From Acidobacteriota bacterium (lineage in GTDB: Bacteria > Acidobacteriota > Terriglobia > Acidiferrales > UBA7541), in assembly GCA_003165465.1 (NCBI GenBank), contig PLUM01000037.1, positions 19,809-83,808 on the forward strand: a DNA stretch of 64,000 nt. The letters run 5' to 3'. The notes under the pieces were generated by a model. The model did not search any database. It had not been told where the DNA came from and saw nothing but the letters and a program-made list of their open reading frames with translations. Both the position numbers and the translations under genes were made by a program. How positions within the stretch are numbered: position 1 is the stretch's first letter; every line of letters starts with the position of its first letter. Positions 45,197 through 54,353 of this stretch are shown here, piece by piece.

Positions 45197-45583
45197 CTAA
45201 AACGCTTTTTGGGTGGTCAATTCCTTGCCGTCAGGGAACACGACCTTTTGCAGAAAGGTGACCTTCGCGCCAACCTTGTTCGCATTGACGAACAGTGTGA
45301 CCTGGTCTCCGGGTTTCAGGGTTTCCTTGCTCCAGCCAACGCGGTTCAGCATGGCGGGATTGGTGGTTTCGGCGACCCAGTGTTCCACGTTGCCCTTGTC
45401 GTCGGTCACGTCGTAATAGACCTGCGTGTGAGGATTGCTGTACTCGAATTTCGTTACGGTCGCTTTCTGCGCGACGGTCTTCGACATGTCGTACGCCGAA
45501 TTTCCATGATGAGCGAACATGGGGGCGGAGATCATGAGCAAACCGAAAAACACGGCGAAGAGAATCGCGACCCTGGCCTTCAT
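45197..45583 (-). CDS. DUF6152 family secreted protein
   Basis: 128 residues from ATG 45583 (GAGGTG upstream). Signal peptide LFAVFFGLLMISAPMFA, then the DUF6152 hallmarks: AHHGNSAYDMSKTV at the mature N-terminus, ATVTKFEYSNPHTQVYYDVT, VEHWVAETTNPAMLNRVGW and LKPGDQVTLFVNANKVG. The family is a small beta-barrel-like domain of unknown function, often near secreted proteins of the type represented here four times. The N-terminal HH pair could bind metal, which is speculative. Confidence 0.88.
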   Translation of the reverse strand: MKARVAILFAVFFGLLMISAPMFAHHGNSAYDMSKTVAQKATVTKFEYSNPHTQVYYDVTDDKGNVEHWVAETTNPAMLNRVGWSKETLKPGDQVTLFVNANKVGAKVTFLQKVVFPDGKELTTQKAF

Positions 45584-45778
45584 GCGACACCTCATAGGCG
45601 AAAATACCGGACTTTCCCGAAACCCAGTCCCGGCTCTTCTTCCATGGCTTGTTGGCGGAATTTTGCCTTGCTTCAGGTAAACACACGTGGCCATTTAGTG
45701 TCAAATAATTTCGAATGATTTGGCGCGAACCTGCTGGTGAAACATCGGAGAACACGGGAAATGTTTGTCCCGCCCTTA

Positions 45779-45856
45779 GTAGCACAGGCTTCAGCCTGTG
45801 TGGTTTTCGTTTGCTCCACGCAAGGTCAAAAGAACACAAGCTGAAGCCTGTGCCAC
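45779..45856. repeat. 80-bp palindromic element, family A, copy 3
   Basis: GTAGCACAGGCTTCAGCCTG, the GGTTTTCGTTTG core and AAGCTGAAGCCTGTGCCAC. It lies in the 391-nt gap between DUF6152 and purN, where I see no other gene. Confidence 0.85.
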
Positions 45857-45974
45857 TGCCGCATTTCCCTCCGGCGGCGGATCGATAGTTATCAGGCCGT
45901 TTATGAGATAACCTCACGTAATGTTGGTCAAGCGGATTGGATGCGCCGCGCGGTTATGTTAACGTCTTTTGCTT

Positions 45975-46592
45975 ATGCTGCATCGCATTGGAGTGTTGCT
46001 CTCGGGGCGCGGCTCGAATTTCGAGGCGCTGGCCGATAGCATTGCGGCCGGGCGAATCCCCGGCGCGGAAATTGCCCTCGTTATCGGCAACCGTGAAGGC
46101 GCGCCTGGCCTGGCGCGCGCGGCGGCGCGGGGCATCGCGGCAAAAGCGATCCCCTCGAAGGGTTTGGCACGCGAAGAATACGACCGGGTGGTGGTGGACG
46201 AGTTGCGGAAGGCGGGCGTTGAGCTGGTGTGCCTCGCGGGATTCATGCGGCTCTTGTCGCCTTATTTTGTGGCCGCGTATCCGCAGCGCATCCTGAACGT
46301 TCACCCGTCGCTCCTGCCGTCGTTTCCCGGCCTCGAAGCGCAGCGGCAGGCGCTCGAATACGGCGTGAAATTCAGCGGCTGCACGGTGCATCTGGTGGAC
46401 GAAAATCTGGACGCGGGGCCGATCCTCGCGCAGGCCATCGTGCCTGTGCGCGATGGCGACACGGACGAAACGCTTTCGGCGCGCATTCTGGTCGAGGAGC
46501 ACCGCATTTACACGGAAGCCGTGCGGTTGATTCTTTCCGGCGAGTATCGCATCGAGGGCCGCCGCGTGATTGCGACTGGAAAAACTTCATGA
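45975..46592 (+). CDS. purN: Phosphoribosylglycinamide formyltransferase
   Basis: 205 residues from ATG 45975. It transfers formyl from 10-formyl-THF in purine synthesis. [18 protein letters not shown] is the phosphate-binding start, and the catalytic Asn/His/Asp are in [14 protein letters not shown] and [14 protein letters not shown]. It overlaps tyrS by 4 nt (ATGA), an unusual but clear coupling. Confidence 0.96.
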   Translation: MLHRIGVLLSGRGSNFEALADSIAAGRIPGAEIALVIGNREGAPGLARAAARGIAAKAIPSKGLAREEYDRVVVDELRKAGVELVCLAGFMRLLSPYFVAAYPQRILNVHPSLLPSFPGLEAQRQALEYGVKFSGCTVHLVDENLDAGPILAQAIVPVRDGDTDETLSARILVEEHRIYTEAVRLILSGEYRIEGRRVIATGKTS

Positions 46593-47911
46593 CCACGAAA
46601 GATTCCTTCAAGCCCGCATTCAAGCCCGTCGACGAGCAGATCGCGTACCTGCGCAAGGGCGCGGCGGAAATTATTCGCGAGGAGGATTTGCGCGCGAAGC
46701 TGGAAGCCTCGTTCAAGTCCGGCACGCCGCTGCGCGTGAAGCTGGGCGTGGACCCGACGGCTCCCGACCTGCACCTCGGCCACACGGTCGTCTTGCGCAA
46801 GCTGAAACATTTTCAGGATTTGGGCCACACCGCGATTTTCCTGATCGGCGATTTCACGGCCATGGTGGGCGATCCCACAGGGCAGTCCGAGACGCGCCCG
46901 CCGCTGACGCGCGAGCAGGTGGACGCAAACGCGAAGACATATCTCGAACAGGTGTACAAAATCCTGCACCGGGAAAATACCGAAGTCCGCTACAACAGCG
47001 AGTGGCTCGGTAAACTATCGGGACACGATATGATTCACTTGTGCGCGCACTATCGCCTGGCGCGCATGCTGGAGCGCGAGGATTTCCGCTCGCGCCTGGC
47101 GGGCAACCTGCCCATTTCCATTCACGAACTCCTCTACCCGCTGCTGCAGGCGTACGATTCGGTCGCGCTTAAGGCTGACGTCGAGCTGGGCGCCACCGAG
47201 CAAAAATTCAATCTGCTCGTGGGCCGCGACATTCAGCGCGAGTACGGCCAGCCATCGCAGGTGGCGCTGACCATGCCGATCCTCGTCGGCCTCGACGGCC
47301 AGCGCAAGATGTCCAAATCGCTGGGCAACTATGTGGGCATTTCGGAAGCGCCCTCGGACATGTTCGGCAAGCTGATGTCTCTTTCCGACGCCATGATGTG
47401 GCCGTACTTCGACCTCGTGACCGATCACACGCCGGAGGAAATCGCCTGGCTCGCGGACGAGGTGAAAGCGGGAGTCAAGCATCCGATGGACGTGAAGATG
47501 ACGCTGGCCAGGGAGATCATTGCCGGATTCCACGGTGATGCCGCGGCGGAAAAAGCCGCCGCCGAGTTTCAGCGCGTCTTCCGCGACCGCGAAGCGCCGG
47601 ACGAAGTACAGGAAATGAAGCTTATTTACGGTGGTGGCGGAAGTGTTTCTCGGTCTCGGAAGGATGGCAATATCATGCACCAAGATCTCTTCAGCGTCTC
47701 ATCGACGGGCATTGAAAAATGGACCCGGTTCTTGCACGCGCTAGAGCAAGTATCTTCCGCGTCCGAGGCTGAAAGAATCATCAAGGGACGCGGTTTTGAA
47801 GTTGATGGGGAAACTATCAGCGACCCCTCAGCAAAAATAGATTTGAACCAACGTGGCACTCACATGTTAAAGATTGGAAAAAAGAAATTCTTGCGCATAG
47901 TGGTGGAATGA
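46589..47911 (+). CDS. tyrS: Tyrosyl-tRNA synthetase
   Basis: 440 residues from ATG 46589; the track start at 46229 lies inside purN. It charges tRNA-Tyr. The HIGH-type motif is [12 protein letters not shown] (about 56) and the KMSKS motif appears as [12 protein letters not shown] (about 243). The branch resembles TyrZ-like synthetases. The last 95 residues (S4 RNA-binding domain: [20 protein letters not shown]) are encoded by visibly less GC-rich DNA than the catalytic part. Confidence 0.95.
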   Translation: MTTKDSFKPAFKPVDEQIAYLRKGAAEIIREEDLRAKLEASFKSGTPLRVKLGVDPTAPDLHLGHTVVLRKLKHFQDLGHTAIFLIGDFTAMVGDPTGQSETRPPLTREQVDANAKTYLEQVYKILHRENTEVRYNSEWLGKLSGHDMIHLCAHYRLARMLEREDFRSRLAGNLPISIHELLYPLLQAYDSVALKADVELGATEQKFNLLVGRDIQREYGQPSQVALTMPILVGLDGQRKMSKSLGNYVGISEAPSDMFGKLMSLSDAMMWPYFDLVTDHTPEEIAWLADEVKAGVKHPMDVKMTLAREIIAGFHGDAAAEKAAAEFQRVFRDREAPDEVQEMKLIYGGGGSVSRSRKDGNIMHQDLFSVSSTGIEKWTRFLHALEQVSSASEAERIIKGRGFEVDGETISDPSAKIDLNQRGTHMLKIGKKKFLRIVVE

Positions 47912-47936
47912 ACGAATAGTTTTGTCTGGATGCAAT

Positions 47937-48003
47937 CCTGGGAACGCCATTCTCCTGAATGGCGTCATGTAAAACGCCAATCGGGAGATTGGCGTTCCCA
48001 GGG
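47937..48003. repeat. Palindromic element family F
   Basis: Outer arms CCTGGGAACGCCA / TGGCGTTCCCAGG enclose two inner hairpins (CGCCATTCTCCTGAATGGCG and CCAATCGGGAGATTGG). It lies between tyrS and zapA. Confidence 0.8.
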
Positions 48004-48078
48004 ACAACCACTAGAGCTTGCCAGGAGCGGCGGAAGAGAACAAAATAGGCGCTTCGAGCCGGGAGATTGCAAAACAAA

Positions 48079-48369
48079 ATGTCGAATCGCGTGAAAGTCG
48101 AGATTTACGGCCAGAGCTACACGCTGGGCGGCGATCTGGACGAAGCCTACGTCCAGAAGCTGGCGCAGTACGTGAACGAGAAAATGATTGCCGCCGCCGA
48201 AGCAACGCAGACGGTGGATTCGGTGCGTGTCGCGGTGCTCGCGGCCATGGCGATTGCCGACGAACTCCATTCGCGCCAGCAGGAGACAGGCCAGCGGGAC
48301 GACGCGCTGCGCGCGCACGCCCGCCAATGCCTCACCATCGTCGAACGCGCCTTGAAGCAAACCGCGTAG
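48079..48369 (+). CDS. zapA: Cell division protein ZapA
   Basis: 96 residues from ATG 48079. The N-terminal KVEIYGQSYTLGGDLDEAYV globular region and the long C-terminal helix (SVRVAVLAAMAIADELHSRQ) fit ZapA, which cross-links FtsZ filaments at midcell. In many bacteria 6S RNA or 5-formyl-THF cyclo-ligase follows; here the next 270 nt hold only a family A repeat. Confidence 0.88.
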   Translation: MSNRVKVEIYGQSYTLGGDLDEAYVQKLAQYVNEKMIAAAEATQTVDSVRVAVLAAMAIADELHSRQQETGQRDDALRAHARQCLTIVERALKQTA

Positions 48370-48453
48370 TCCGGAATTTTTCCAAAGAACTTCACATTCG
48401 CCGTATGGATGATTTTGTTTCCCGGATTAGAAAAGTGGAATGGATGCTTTTCA

Positions 48454-48533
48454 GTGGCACAGGCTTCAGCCTGTGTGGTTTTTGATTTGCGGCAGGCGAA
48501 AGTCAAAAGAACACAGGCTGAAGCCTGTGCTAC
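48454..48533. repeat. 80-bp palindromic element, family A, copy 4 (best preserved)
   Basis: GTGGCACAGGCTTCAGCCTG, the GGTTTTTGATTTGCGGCAGG core, AGTCAAAAGAAC and CACAGGCTGAAGCCTGTGCT. It lies between zapA and the convergent thiD. Confidence 0.88.
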
Positions 48534-48641
48534 TGAAACCCTTCATGCCTAGAGCCGCAATACGGCACAATCAACTGAAGTTCGAAAAAAATGAATTCGT
48601 GTTTATCGGTATGAATCCGTGGCTTCCCTCTCGCGGATTTT

Positions 48642-49523
48642 CTAGTGCGCGCCGGGTTCGGCGGCGGGGTGCATGCCGTGTTGCGGAACTTCGTGGACGC
48701 CGCGCGCGGGCGGTTCCGTATGAATGCGGTAAAAATGATCGAGCGGGCCGGGGCCCTTGCCGATGGAGAAACCTCTTTCGATGGCTTTGGTCACGTAGGC
48801 TTTGGCGAGCAGGACGGCTTCCTGCAGCGGGCGCCCGAAGGCGAGTTGCGCGGCAATTGCCGAGGCGAAGGTGCATCCCGAGCCGTGCGTGTTTTCGTTC
48901 TTGAGGTGATCGCCGCCGAAGCGGAGCACTTCCGTGCCGTCAAAGAGAACGTCGACGGCCTTCTCCATGTGGCCGCCCTTGACGACGACGGCGCGCGCGC
49001 CGCGCTCGACAATCTTGCGCGCCGCGGCTTCCATCGAGGCCGCATCCTTGATCGTAATGCCGGAAAGAATTTCGGCTTCGGCGATATTGGGGGTCACGAT
49101 CGTTGCGCGTTTCAGTAATTCCTCGCCGATATATTTGATTCCGCCGGCATCGACCAGATCGACTTCTCCGGAAGTGGATTTCATCACCGGATCGAGGACC
49201 ACATTCGCGACGTCGGCGCGATCCAGAAACTCGGCGACGACCACCGCGTTGCCGCGATGGCCCAGCATGCCGATTTTTATGGCGGAAATTTTGATGTCTT
49301 CGAGCAGCGTGTCCAATTGCGCGCGCAATTCCGAGGCCGGAGTGTCATGCACGGACTTTACGGCTTGCGTGGATTGCACGGTCAGCGCCGTGATGGCCGC
49401 GATGCCGTAGCAATTGTGCGCGGCGAACGTCTTGAGGTCGGCGGCAATGCCCGCGCCGGCGGAGGGATCGAAGCCGGCGATTGTCAGCACAATCGGCGGC
49501 GCTGTGTGAACATGATTGCTCAA
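48642..49523 (-). CDS. thiD: Hydroxymethylpyrimidine/phosphomethylpyrimidine kinase
   Basis: 293 residues from TTG 49523, chosen for GGAAGGA about 10 nt upstream; the track start at 49907 extends through non-coding DNA. It phosphorylates HMP twice in thiamin synthesis. VLTIAGFDPSAGAGIAADLK, GMLGHRGN, LDPVMKSTSGEVDL, TPNIAEAEILSG and NTHGSGCTFASAIAA with the catalytic Cys/Asp region are all conserved. It carries a His/Pro-rich C-terminal tail (VHEVPQHGMHPAAEPGAH) beyond the normal end. No other thi gene is adjacent. Confidence 0.94.
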   Translation of the reverse strand: MSNHVHTAPPIVLTIAGFDPSAGAGIAADLKTFAAHNCYGIAAITALTVQSTQAVKSVHDTPASELRAQLDTLLEDIKISAIKIGMLGHRGNAVVVAEFLDRADVANVVLDPVMKSTSGEVDLVDAGGIKYIGEELLKRATIVTPNIAEAEILSGITIKDAASMEAAARKIVERGARAVVVKGGHMEKAVDVLFDGTEVLRFGGDHLKNENTHGSGCTFASAIAAQLAFGRPLQEAVLLAKAYVTKAIERGFSIGKGPGPLDHFYRIHTEPPARGVHEVPQHGMHPAAEPGAH

Positions 49524-49941
49524 TTTCGCGCGTCCTTCCGCGGCAAAATTCGCCCATAGAAACGTGGACCGGCTGCGAAAAAATCTCGCGCGAGCCGGCA
49601 AGTCGAAATGTACGCGCGCGTCCGCCCGCGCGCAACATATTTCTTTGCGCGCGCAAGCGATTCTGGAAATCCTCGGTCGCGTCCGTGGCGAGCGGGGAAG
49701 AAGTTTGCAAAGTGAATCGGGCATTTCCCGTTCGTGGAAACTTTTTTGGAGGCGCGATTTCCAAAAGCGGTCTTGTTCTCCGGCGCTGAGACCGTGATAC
49801 GCTATTCTTTTCCGAGACGGAGCACGAAGGGTCGCCGCGTTTGCATGTGTTGGCGCTCGGGCGTTACAGTACCGGGGTTGCAATTGGATCGAGCGGGCTG
49901 GGGACAACGCAGATCCCTCGCCAGGTCATGAGGAGGCAGTG
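49524..49941. other. 418-nt intergenic region without a supportable gene
   Basis: The region between divergent thiD and the cupin gene contains GC-rich alternating stretches (CGCGCGCGTCCGCCCGCGCG) and no ORF with protein-like composition. It presumably holds the promoters of both genes; a weak TTGCAT (49841) and TACAGT (49865) pair precedes the cupin gene. Confidence 0.5.
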
Positions 49942-50427
49942 ATGATTCCTGATCGAAAATCACAACGCTATTTGTTCTCCGCGGCGGGGCTGGTGGCGCT
50001 CGCGGCGTTCGTCTCGCTCGTCTCGCTGGGATCGGCCAAAGCCACCAATCTGAATCCGGCGGCGCTGCTCTACAAATTGCCGGCTCAAATTAATTGGGTG
50101 GAACAGCCGAACGGCGCGAGCCAGGCGGTTGTCGCCGGAGATCTCTCGAAGCCGGGCCTGTACGTGGAGCTTGTGAGGTGGCACGCGCATCACTTCAGCC
50201 GTCCGCATTTCCATCCGAACGACAGATTCATCATGGTCCTCTCCGGAACGTGGTGGGTCGGGACGGGCGCGAAGTACGATCTCGACAACACCGTGCCGCT
50301 GCCGGCAGGCAGTTTCGTCACGCATTTCGGAAAACAGATTCACTATGACGGCGCGAAGGACGAAGATACCGTGTTGGAAATTGTGGGCGAAGGGCCGGGA
50401 ACGTCCACTCCCGCGGAAGTGAAGTAG
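49942..50427 (+). CDS. Exported cupin-domain protein
   Basis: 161 residues from ATG 49942, with AGGAGG 5 nt upstream. A signal peptide or anchor (LFSAAGLVALAAFVSLVSLG) precedes a single cupin barrel: VRWHAHHFSRPHFHPNDRFI carries the His ligands of cupin motif 1, then MVLSGTWWVGTG and the motif 2 region FVTHFGKQIHYDGAKDEDTV. It probably binds a divalent metal in the periplasm. Enzyme activity is not inferable. Confidence 0.85.
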   Translation: MIPDRKSQRYLFSAAGLVALAAFVSLVSLGSAKATNLNPAALLYKLPAQINWVEQPNGASQAVVAGDLSKPGLYVELVRWHAHHFSRPHFHPNDRFIMVLSGTWWVGTGAKYDLDNTVPLPAGSFVTHFGKQIHYDGAKDEDTVLEIVGEGPGTSTPAEVK

Positions 50428-50479
50428 ATTTTTCCTGGCGCGCACGCGCTGGATTTAGAATTTTCAGGACTCCATAACG

Positions 50480-51328
50480 ATGGCATGGTTTAAGCGAGAA
50501 AAAAAACGAATCGACCAGCCCACGCCGCCCGACGAGCGCCGCGTGAAGACCGAGGGGCTGTGGACCAAGTGCGAGAAGTGCCGGACGACGGTCTGGAAGA
50601 AAGATCTGGACGCCAACTGGCGCATCTGCCCGAAGTGCCAGCACCATTTCCGGTTGAGCGCAACGCAACGCCTGGAACTGCTGCTCGATTCGCGCTGGGT
50701 GGAGTACGACGCCGCGCTCGCGTCGAGCGATCCTCTGCACTTCACGGACACGCGACCCTACGCCACGCGCCTGAAAGAAGCGCGCCGCAAGCTGGGCAAG
50801 TCCGACGCCGTCATGACCGTGGAAGGCCTGATCGGCGGGCGTCCGGTGATTTGCTGCTCGATGGAGTTCGCGTTTATCGGCGGCTCGATGGGCGCGGTGG
50901 TGGGCGAAAAAGTGACGCGCGCGGTGGAAATGGCCATCGCCAGGAAGTTTCCGCTCGTCATCGTTTCCTCGTCCGGCGGCGCGCGCATGATGGAGGGCAC
51001 GATCAGCCTGATGCAGCTCGCCAAGGTTTCGGCGGCTCTCGCGCGCCTCGATGAAGTCCGCCTCCCGTTCATTTCGGTTTTGACCGACCCGACCACCGGC
51101 GGCGTCACCGCGAGCTACGCCATGCTGGGCGACATCAACATTGCCGAGCCGGGTGCGCTGATCGGATTTGCCGGGCCGCGCGTGATCGAGCAGACCATGC
51201 GTCAGAAACTTCCCGCGGGATTTCAAACCTCGGAATTTCTGCTGGAGCACGGATTTCTCGACGCCGTGGTGCATCGCAAGGATTTGAAAGCCTACATTTC
51301 GTCCGCGCTCGATTTTTTCCTGGCATAA
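50480..51328 (+). CDS. accD: Acetyl-CoA carboxylase carboxyltransferase subunit beta
   Basis: 282 residues. An N-terminal zinc ribbon (CEKCRTTVWKKDLDANWRIC then PKCQHHF) precedes the crotonase-fold domain with the oxyanion segments SSGGARMMEGTISLMQLAK and FVLTDPTTGGVTASYAMLGD-like sequence (TDPTTGGVTASYAM). It makes malonyl-CoA together with AccA, which is not adjacent. folC follows after 4 nt, the common accD-folC arrangement. Confidence 0.97.
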   Translation: MAWFKREKKRIDQPTPPDERRVKTEGLWTKCEKCRTTVWKKDLDANWRICPKCQHHFRLSATQRLELLLDSRWVEYDAALASSDPLHFTDTRPYATRLKEARRKLGKSDAVMTVEGLIGGRPVICCSMEFAFIGGSMGAVVGEKVTRAVEMAIARKFPLVIVSSSGGARMMEGTISLMQLAKVSAALARLDEVRLPFISVLTDPTTGGVTASYAMLGDINIAEPGALIGFAGPRVIEQTMRQKLPAGFQTSEFLLEHGFLDAVVHRKDLKAYISSALDFFLA

Positions 51329-51332
51329 ACGC

Positions 51333-52679
51333 ATGACCTACGATGAATCGGTCCAGTATCTCCTCAGCCTGGGGCGGGAACTCGCCTCTCCCCAGCAGGC
51401 CAGCGCCACAAAATTCGATCTGAAAAATAGTACCGCCCTGTGCGAGCACCTCGGGCAGCCGCAGCGCGCGTTTCAGTCCGTGCACGTGGCCGGCACAAAT
51501 GGAAAAGGCTCCACGTCGGCGATGCTCGATTCGATTTTGCGCGAGGCGGGCATGCGCACCGGGCTGTACACATCGCCGCACCTTGAACGCATCAACGAAC
51601 GCATTCGCCTCGACGGCAAGGATATTTCGGACGAGGAGTTTGCGGCCGCGTTCACGCGTGTCCGCGAAGCGATCGAGGAGTTGCTTGCCAGCGGATGCCT
51701 CGCCGCGCACCCCACGTTTTTTGAGTGCGTCACGGCGATGGCTTTCGTGTACTTCGCGCAAGCGGGCGCGGAAATTGCCGTGTGCGAAACCGGCATGGGC
51801 GGGCGTCTGGACGCGACCAACATTCTGCTGCCGGAAGTTGCGGTCATCACGCAGATCGATCTCGACCACGAAAATTACCTCGGCCACTCGATCGAGGAAA
51901 TCGCGGGGGAAAAGGCGGGGATCATCAAGCCGGGCGCGCGCGTGGTCAGCGCCGCCGAGCATCTGATTGCCCGCGTAGTGATCCGCCGCCGCTGCGCGGA
52001 GCAAGCGGCGTTTCTCGTGGAAATCGAGAACGCTTTTTTCCTCGAAGACGTGACCTCTCGCGACGGCTGCTTTTCGTTCACCGCGATTTCCCACGATTCC
52101 GGCGCGCGCGTCCCAGTCGCTCTGCGGCTGCCCGGGCGGTTTCAGGTGCGCAACGCGCTCACGGCCCTGGCCGCCGCGCGCATGTTGGCAGAGCGCGGCG
52201 CGCCCATCGACGACGAGGCCATCGCGCGCGGTTTTGCGGCGGCAACCTGGCCCGGCCGCCTCGAACGCATCGGCGCCCGAGCTGAAAACCGCCCTGAAAT
52301 ATACGTGGATGGCACGCACAATCCCGCCGGCGCGCGCGAAATTGCCGTTTTCTGGGACCAGTTTCTCGCGGGGCGAAACATTTACCTGATCTACGGAGCC
52401 ATGCGCGACAAGGCCGTCGACGAAATTGCCGGCCTCCTTTTCCCGCGCGCCTCCGCCGTGATTCTCACCACTCCATTGCAGCCTCGCGCCATCTCCGCCG
52501 CGCTCCTGGCCGAGATGACGGCCCATCATGCACGCCACGCCGAAGTCATTCCTGACCCCTCGCAAGCCTTGGCGCGCGCCCTCGAACTCGCCGCTCCCGA
52601 GGACGTGATCTTCATTACCGGATCGCTCTATCTCGTAGGAGAGTTGCGCCGGGAGTGGATGTCCCGCAAGGGCGGGTAG
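51333..52679 (+). CDS. folC: Bifunctional folylpolyglutamate/dihydrofolate synthase
   Basis: 448 residues. It adds glutamate to dihydropteroate and folates. The ATP loop VAGTNGKGSTSAMLDSIL (about 51), TSPHLERINERI, AVCETGMGGRLDATN and QIDLDHENYLG are diagnostic of the Mur-ligase-related family, with GTHNPAGAREIAVF at the glutamate-binding C-domain. It begins 4 nt after accD. Confidence 0.96.
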   Translation: MTYDESVQYLLSLGRELASPQQASATKFDLKNSTALCEHLGQPQRAFQSVHVAGTNGKGSTSAMLDSILREAGMRTGLYTSPHLERINERIRLDGKDISDEEFAAAFTRVREAIEELLASGCLAAHPTFFECVTAMAFVYFAQAGAEIAVCETGMGGRLDATNILLPEVAVITQIDLDHENYLGHSIEEIAGEKAGIIKPGARVVSAAEHLIARVVIRRRCAEQAAFLVEIENAFFLEDVTSRDGCFSFTAISHDSGARVPVALRLPGRFQVRNALTALAAARMLAERGAPIDDEAIARGFAAATWPGRLERIGARAENRPEIYVDGTHNPAGAREIAVFWDQFLAGRNIYLIYGAMRDKAVDEIAGLLFPRASAVILTTPLQPRAISAALLAEMTAHHARHAEVIPDPSQALARALELAAPEDVIFITGSLYLVGELRREWMSRKGG

Positions 52680-52753
52680 CCGGTTTCTAAGTCCTACATA
52701 TCTAGCCGGAGTGAGTGGCCGCAATCAAATTGTGTGCGGAACGGGAAAAACTC

Positions 52754-52762
52754 TGCTAAACT
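52754..52762 (+). promoter_or_regulatory. Extended -10 promoter of rpmB
   Basis: TGCTAAACT is an extended -10 about 43 nt before the rpmB ATG. No well-placed -35 is present. Confidence 0.45.
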
Positions 52763-52804
52763 AACGACTTTGTTTAACTTTGTGGGAATGGATGAGGAGT
52801 TGTC

Positions 52805-52996
52805 ATGGCTATGAGATGTGTGCTTTGCGGCAAGGGGCCGTCGTTCGGAAACGTCATCAGTCACGCGAACAACACCCGCCGCCGCCGCTGGAATCCAAAT
52901 CTGCAACGCGTTCGCGCCGTGGTCGAAGGCGTGCGCAAGCAAATTCGTGTCTGCACGTCCTGCATTCGGTCCGGCCGCGTCATAAAAGCAGCCTAA
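52805..52996 (+). CDS. rpmB: 50S ribosomal protein L28
   Basis: 63 residues. MRCVLCGKGPSFGNVISHAN followed by RRRRWNPNLQRV and a second Cys pair (VCTSC) is the zinc-binding (C+) form of L28. It lacks the C-terminal extension of longer L28 proteins. It stands alone, without rpmG. Confidence 0.95.
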   Translation: MAMRCVLCGKGPSFGNVISHANNTRRRRWNPNLQRVRAVVEGVRKQIRVCTSCIRSGRVIKAA

Positions 52997-53076
52997 CGGG
53001 CGCTTTTCCGCATCGAAACATCGTTTCGGGGGCTCTCTCCCTAGAGAGTCCTCACCCGGCATGATAAGGAGACAGC

Positions 53077-54159
53077 GTGACGATACGTGGGCGGGTATGG
53101 ATTGTGCTGGCCGCGGCCTTGGCGGTCGTGTCTGGATGCAAGCAAGCGTCGCGGCCGGACGAAGGCGTGTGGGCCCTGGTGGACGGGACGCCGATTACGC
53201 GCGTCGAGGTCGACAAGTATTACCACACGCAATTGAACCCGGACGCGCCCGAGCCCTCGCAGGACGAGGCGCTGTCGCTCAAGCTGAATATTCTGGATCA
53301 ACTGGTCAACAACCACATCCTTCTGGAGAAGGCCAAGAAGCTGGGCCTGCAGGCCGCCGATGGCGAGGTTGAGGACAAGTTCACCGAATTTAAAAGCCCC
53401 TATACCGAGGACGCGTTTCAACGCCAGTTGAAAGCGCGCGGCTACACGGTCGACGATTTGCGGGCTGACATCCGGCAGCAGCTTTCCATTCAAAAAGTGA
53501 TCAATCACGAAGTGGTGGCCAAGATCGCCGTTTCGGATCAGGACGTGCAGGATTTTTATAAGCAAAACCGCGCGCAATTCAACGTGACCGAGCCGCAATA
53601 CCGGATCGCGCAGATCGTGATCACCCCGCACAAGGATCCGGGACTGCGCAACCGCAAGAACGACGACGCGACCACCGATGCCGAGGCCCGGCGCAAGGCC
53701 GCGGCGCTCGAGCAGCAACTCAGCACGGGCGCGGACTTCTCGGCAGTGGCGATGGATTATTCCGAGGATCCGGCGTCGGCCGGGTCGGGCGGAGATCTCG
53801 GCTACGTGCCGGAATCGTCGCTATCGCAGAGCGATCCCATGCTGAAAAAGACCGTGTTGTCGCTCAAGCCCGGACAGATCAGCGGCGTCATCGTCCTGCG
53901 AGATTCCTACCGCATCCTGAAACTCGTGGCCAAGGAAGCGCCCGGGCAGCGCGACCTCAACGATCCGTCCGTGCAGCAATCGATTCGCGATAACATCCAC
54001 AACCGCAAGGAACAGTTGCTGCGCGCCGCGTACCTGGCCATCGCGCGCAACGACGCAAAAATCACCAACTATCTCGCTCAGCAAGTCGTCGAATCGGCCG
54101 GGAAACTCCCCGTGGTCGTCACGCCCAAGGCGACGGGCGACGCTTCTTTCGGAAAATAG
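53077..54159 (+). CDS. Parvulin-type peptidyl-prolyl isomerase lipoprotein (SurA/PrsA-like)
   Basis: 360 residues from GTG 53077 with AAGGAGA 4 nt upstream. A lipobox (LAVVSGCK) gives a lipid-anchored Cys at about residue 21. The SurA-N-like helical domain (about 50-160: LILDQLVNNHILLEKAKKL-like stretch) is followed by one parvulin domain (about 175-285) with YRIAQIVITPH, GADFSAVAMDYSEDPASAG and GGDLGYVPESS. It assists folding of exported proteins in the periplasm. Possibly functionally linked to the Omp85 module at 9-13 kb. Confidence 0.92.
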   Translation: MTIRGRVWIVLAAALAVVSGCKQASRPDEGVWALVDGTPITRVEVDKYYHTQLNPDAPEPSQDEALSLKLNILDQLVNNHILLEKAKKLGLQAADGEVEDKFTEFKSPYTEDAFQRQLKARGYTVDDLRADIRQQLSIQKVINHEVVAKIAVSDQDVQDFYKQNRAQFNVTEPQYRIAQIVITPHKDPGLRNRKNDDATTDAEARRKAAALEQQLSTGADFSAVAMDYSEDPASAGSGGDLGYVPESSLSQSDPMLKKTVLSLKPGQISGVIVLRDSYRILKLVAKEAPGQRDLNDPSVQQSIRDNIHNRKEQLLRAAYLAIARNDAKITNYLAQQVVESAGKLPVVVTPKATGDASFGK

Positions 54160-54183
54160 TTCGCGCGGGATATCGAGTGTGCG

Positions 54184-54263
54184 GTGGCACAGGCTTCAAG
54201 CCTGTGTGGTTTTGATTTGTGGCAAGCTAAAGTCAAAAGAACACAGGCTGAAGCCTGTGCTAC
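54184..54263. repeat. 80-bp palindromic element, family A, copy 5
   Basis: GTGGCACAGGCTTCAAGCCT, GGTTTTGATTTGTGGCAAGC, AGTCAAAAGAAC, CACAGGCTGAAGCCTGTGCT. It lies between the convergent isomerase and efp genes. Confidence 0.88.
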
Positions 54264-54353
54264 TCAAACCCTTCATTCCCTATACCGTATTGAGGCACAA
54301 TCAACTGACTTTGGCAGTTGCCCACAAGATCTAAAGCCCGTCCTGCCTGCGCG

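Noticed and set aside
48370-48641. 6S RNA downstream of zapA
   Set aside because: A common position for ssrS, but half the gap is a family A repeat and no long bulged-hairpin layout is visible.
51135-52724. 529-residue minus-strand ORF
   Set aside because: Antisense of folC and the end of accD, both with full signatures.
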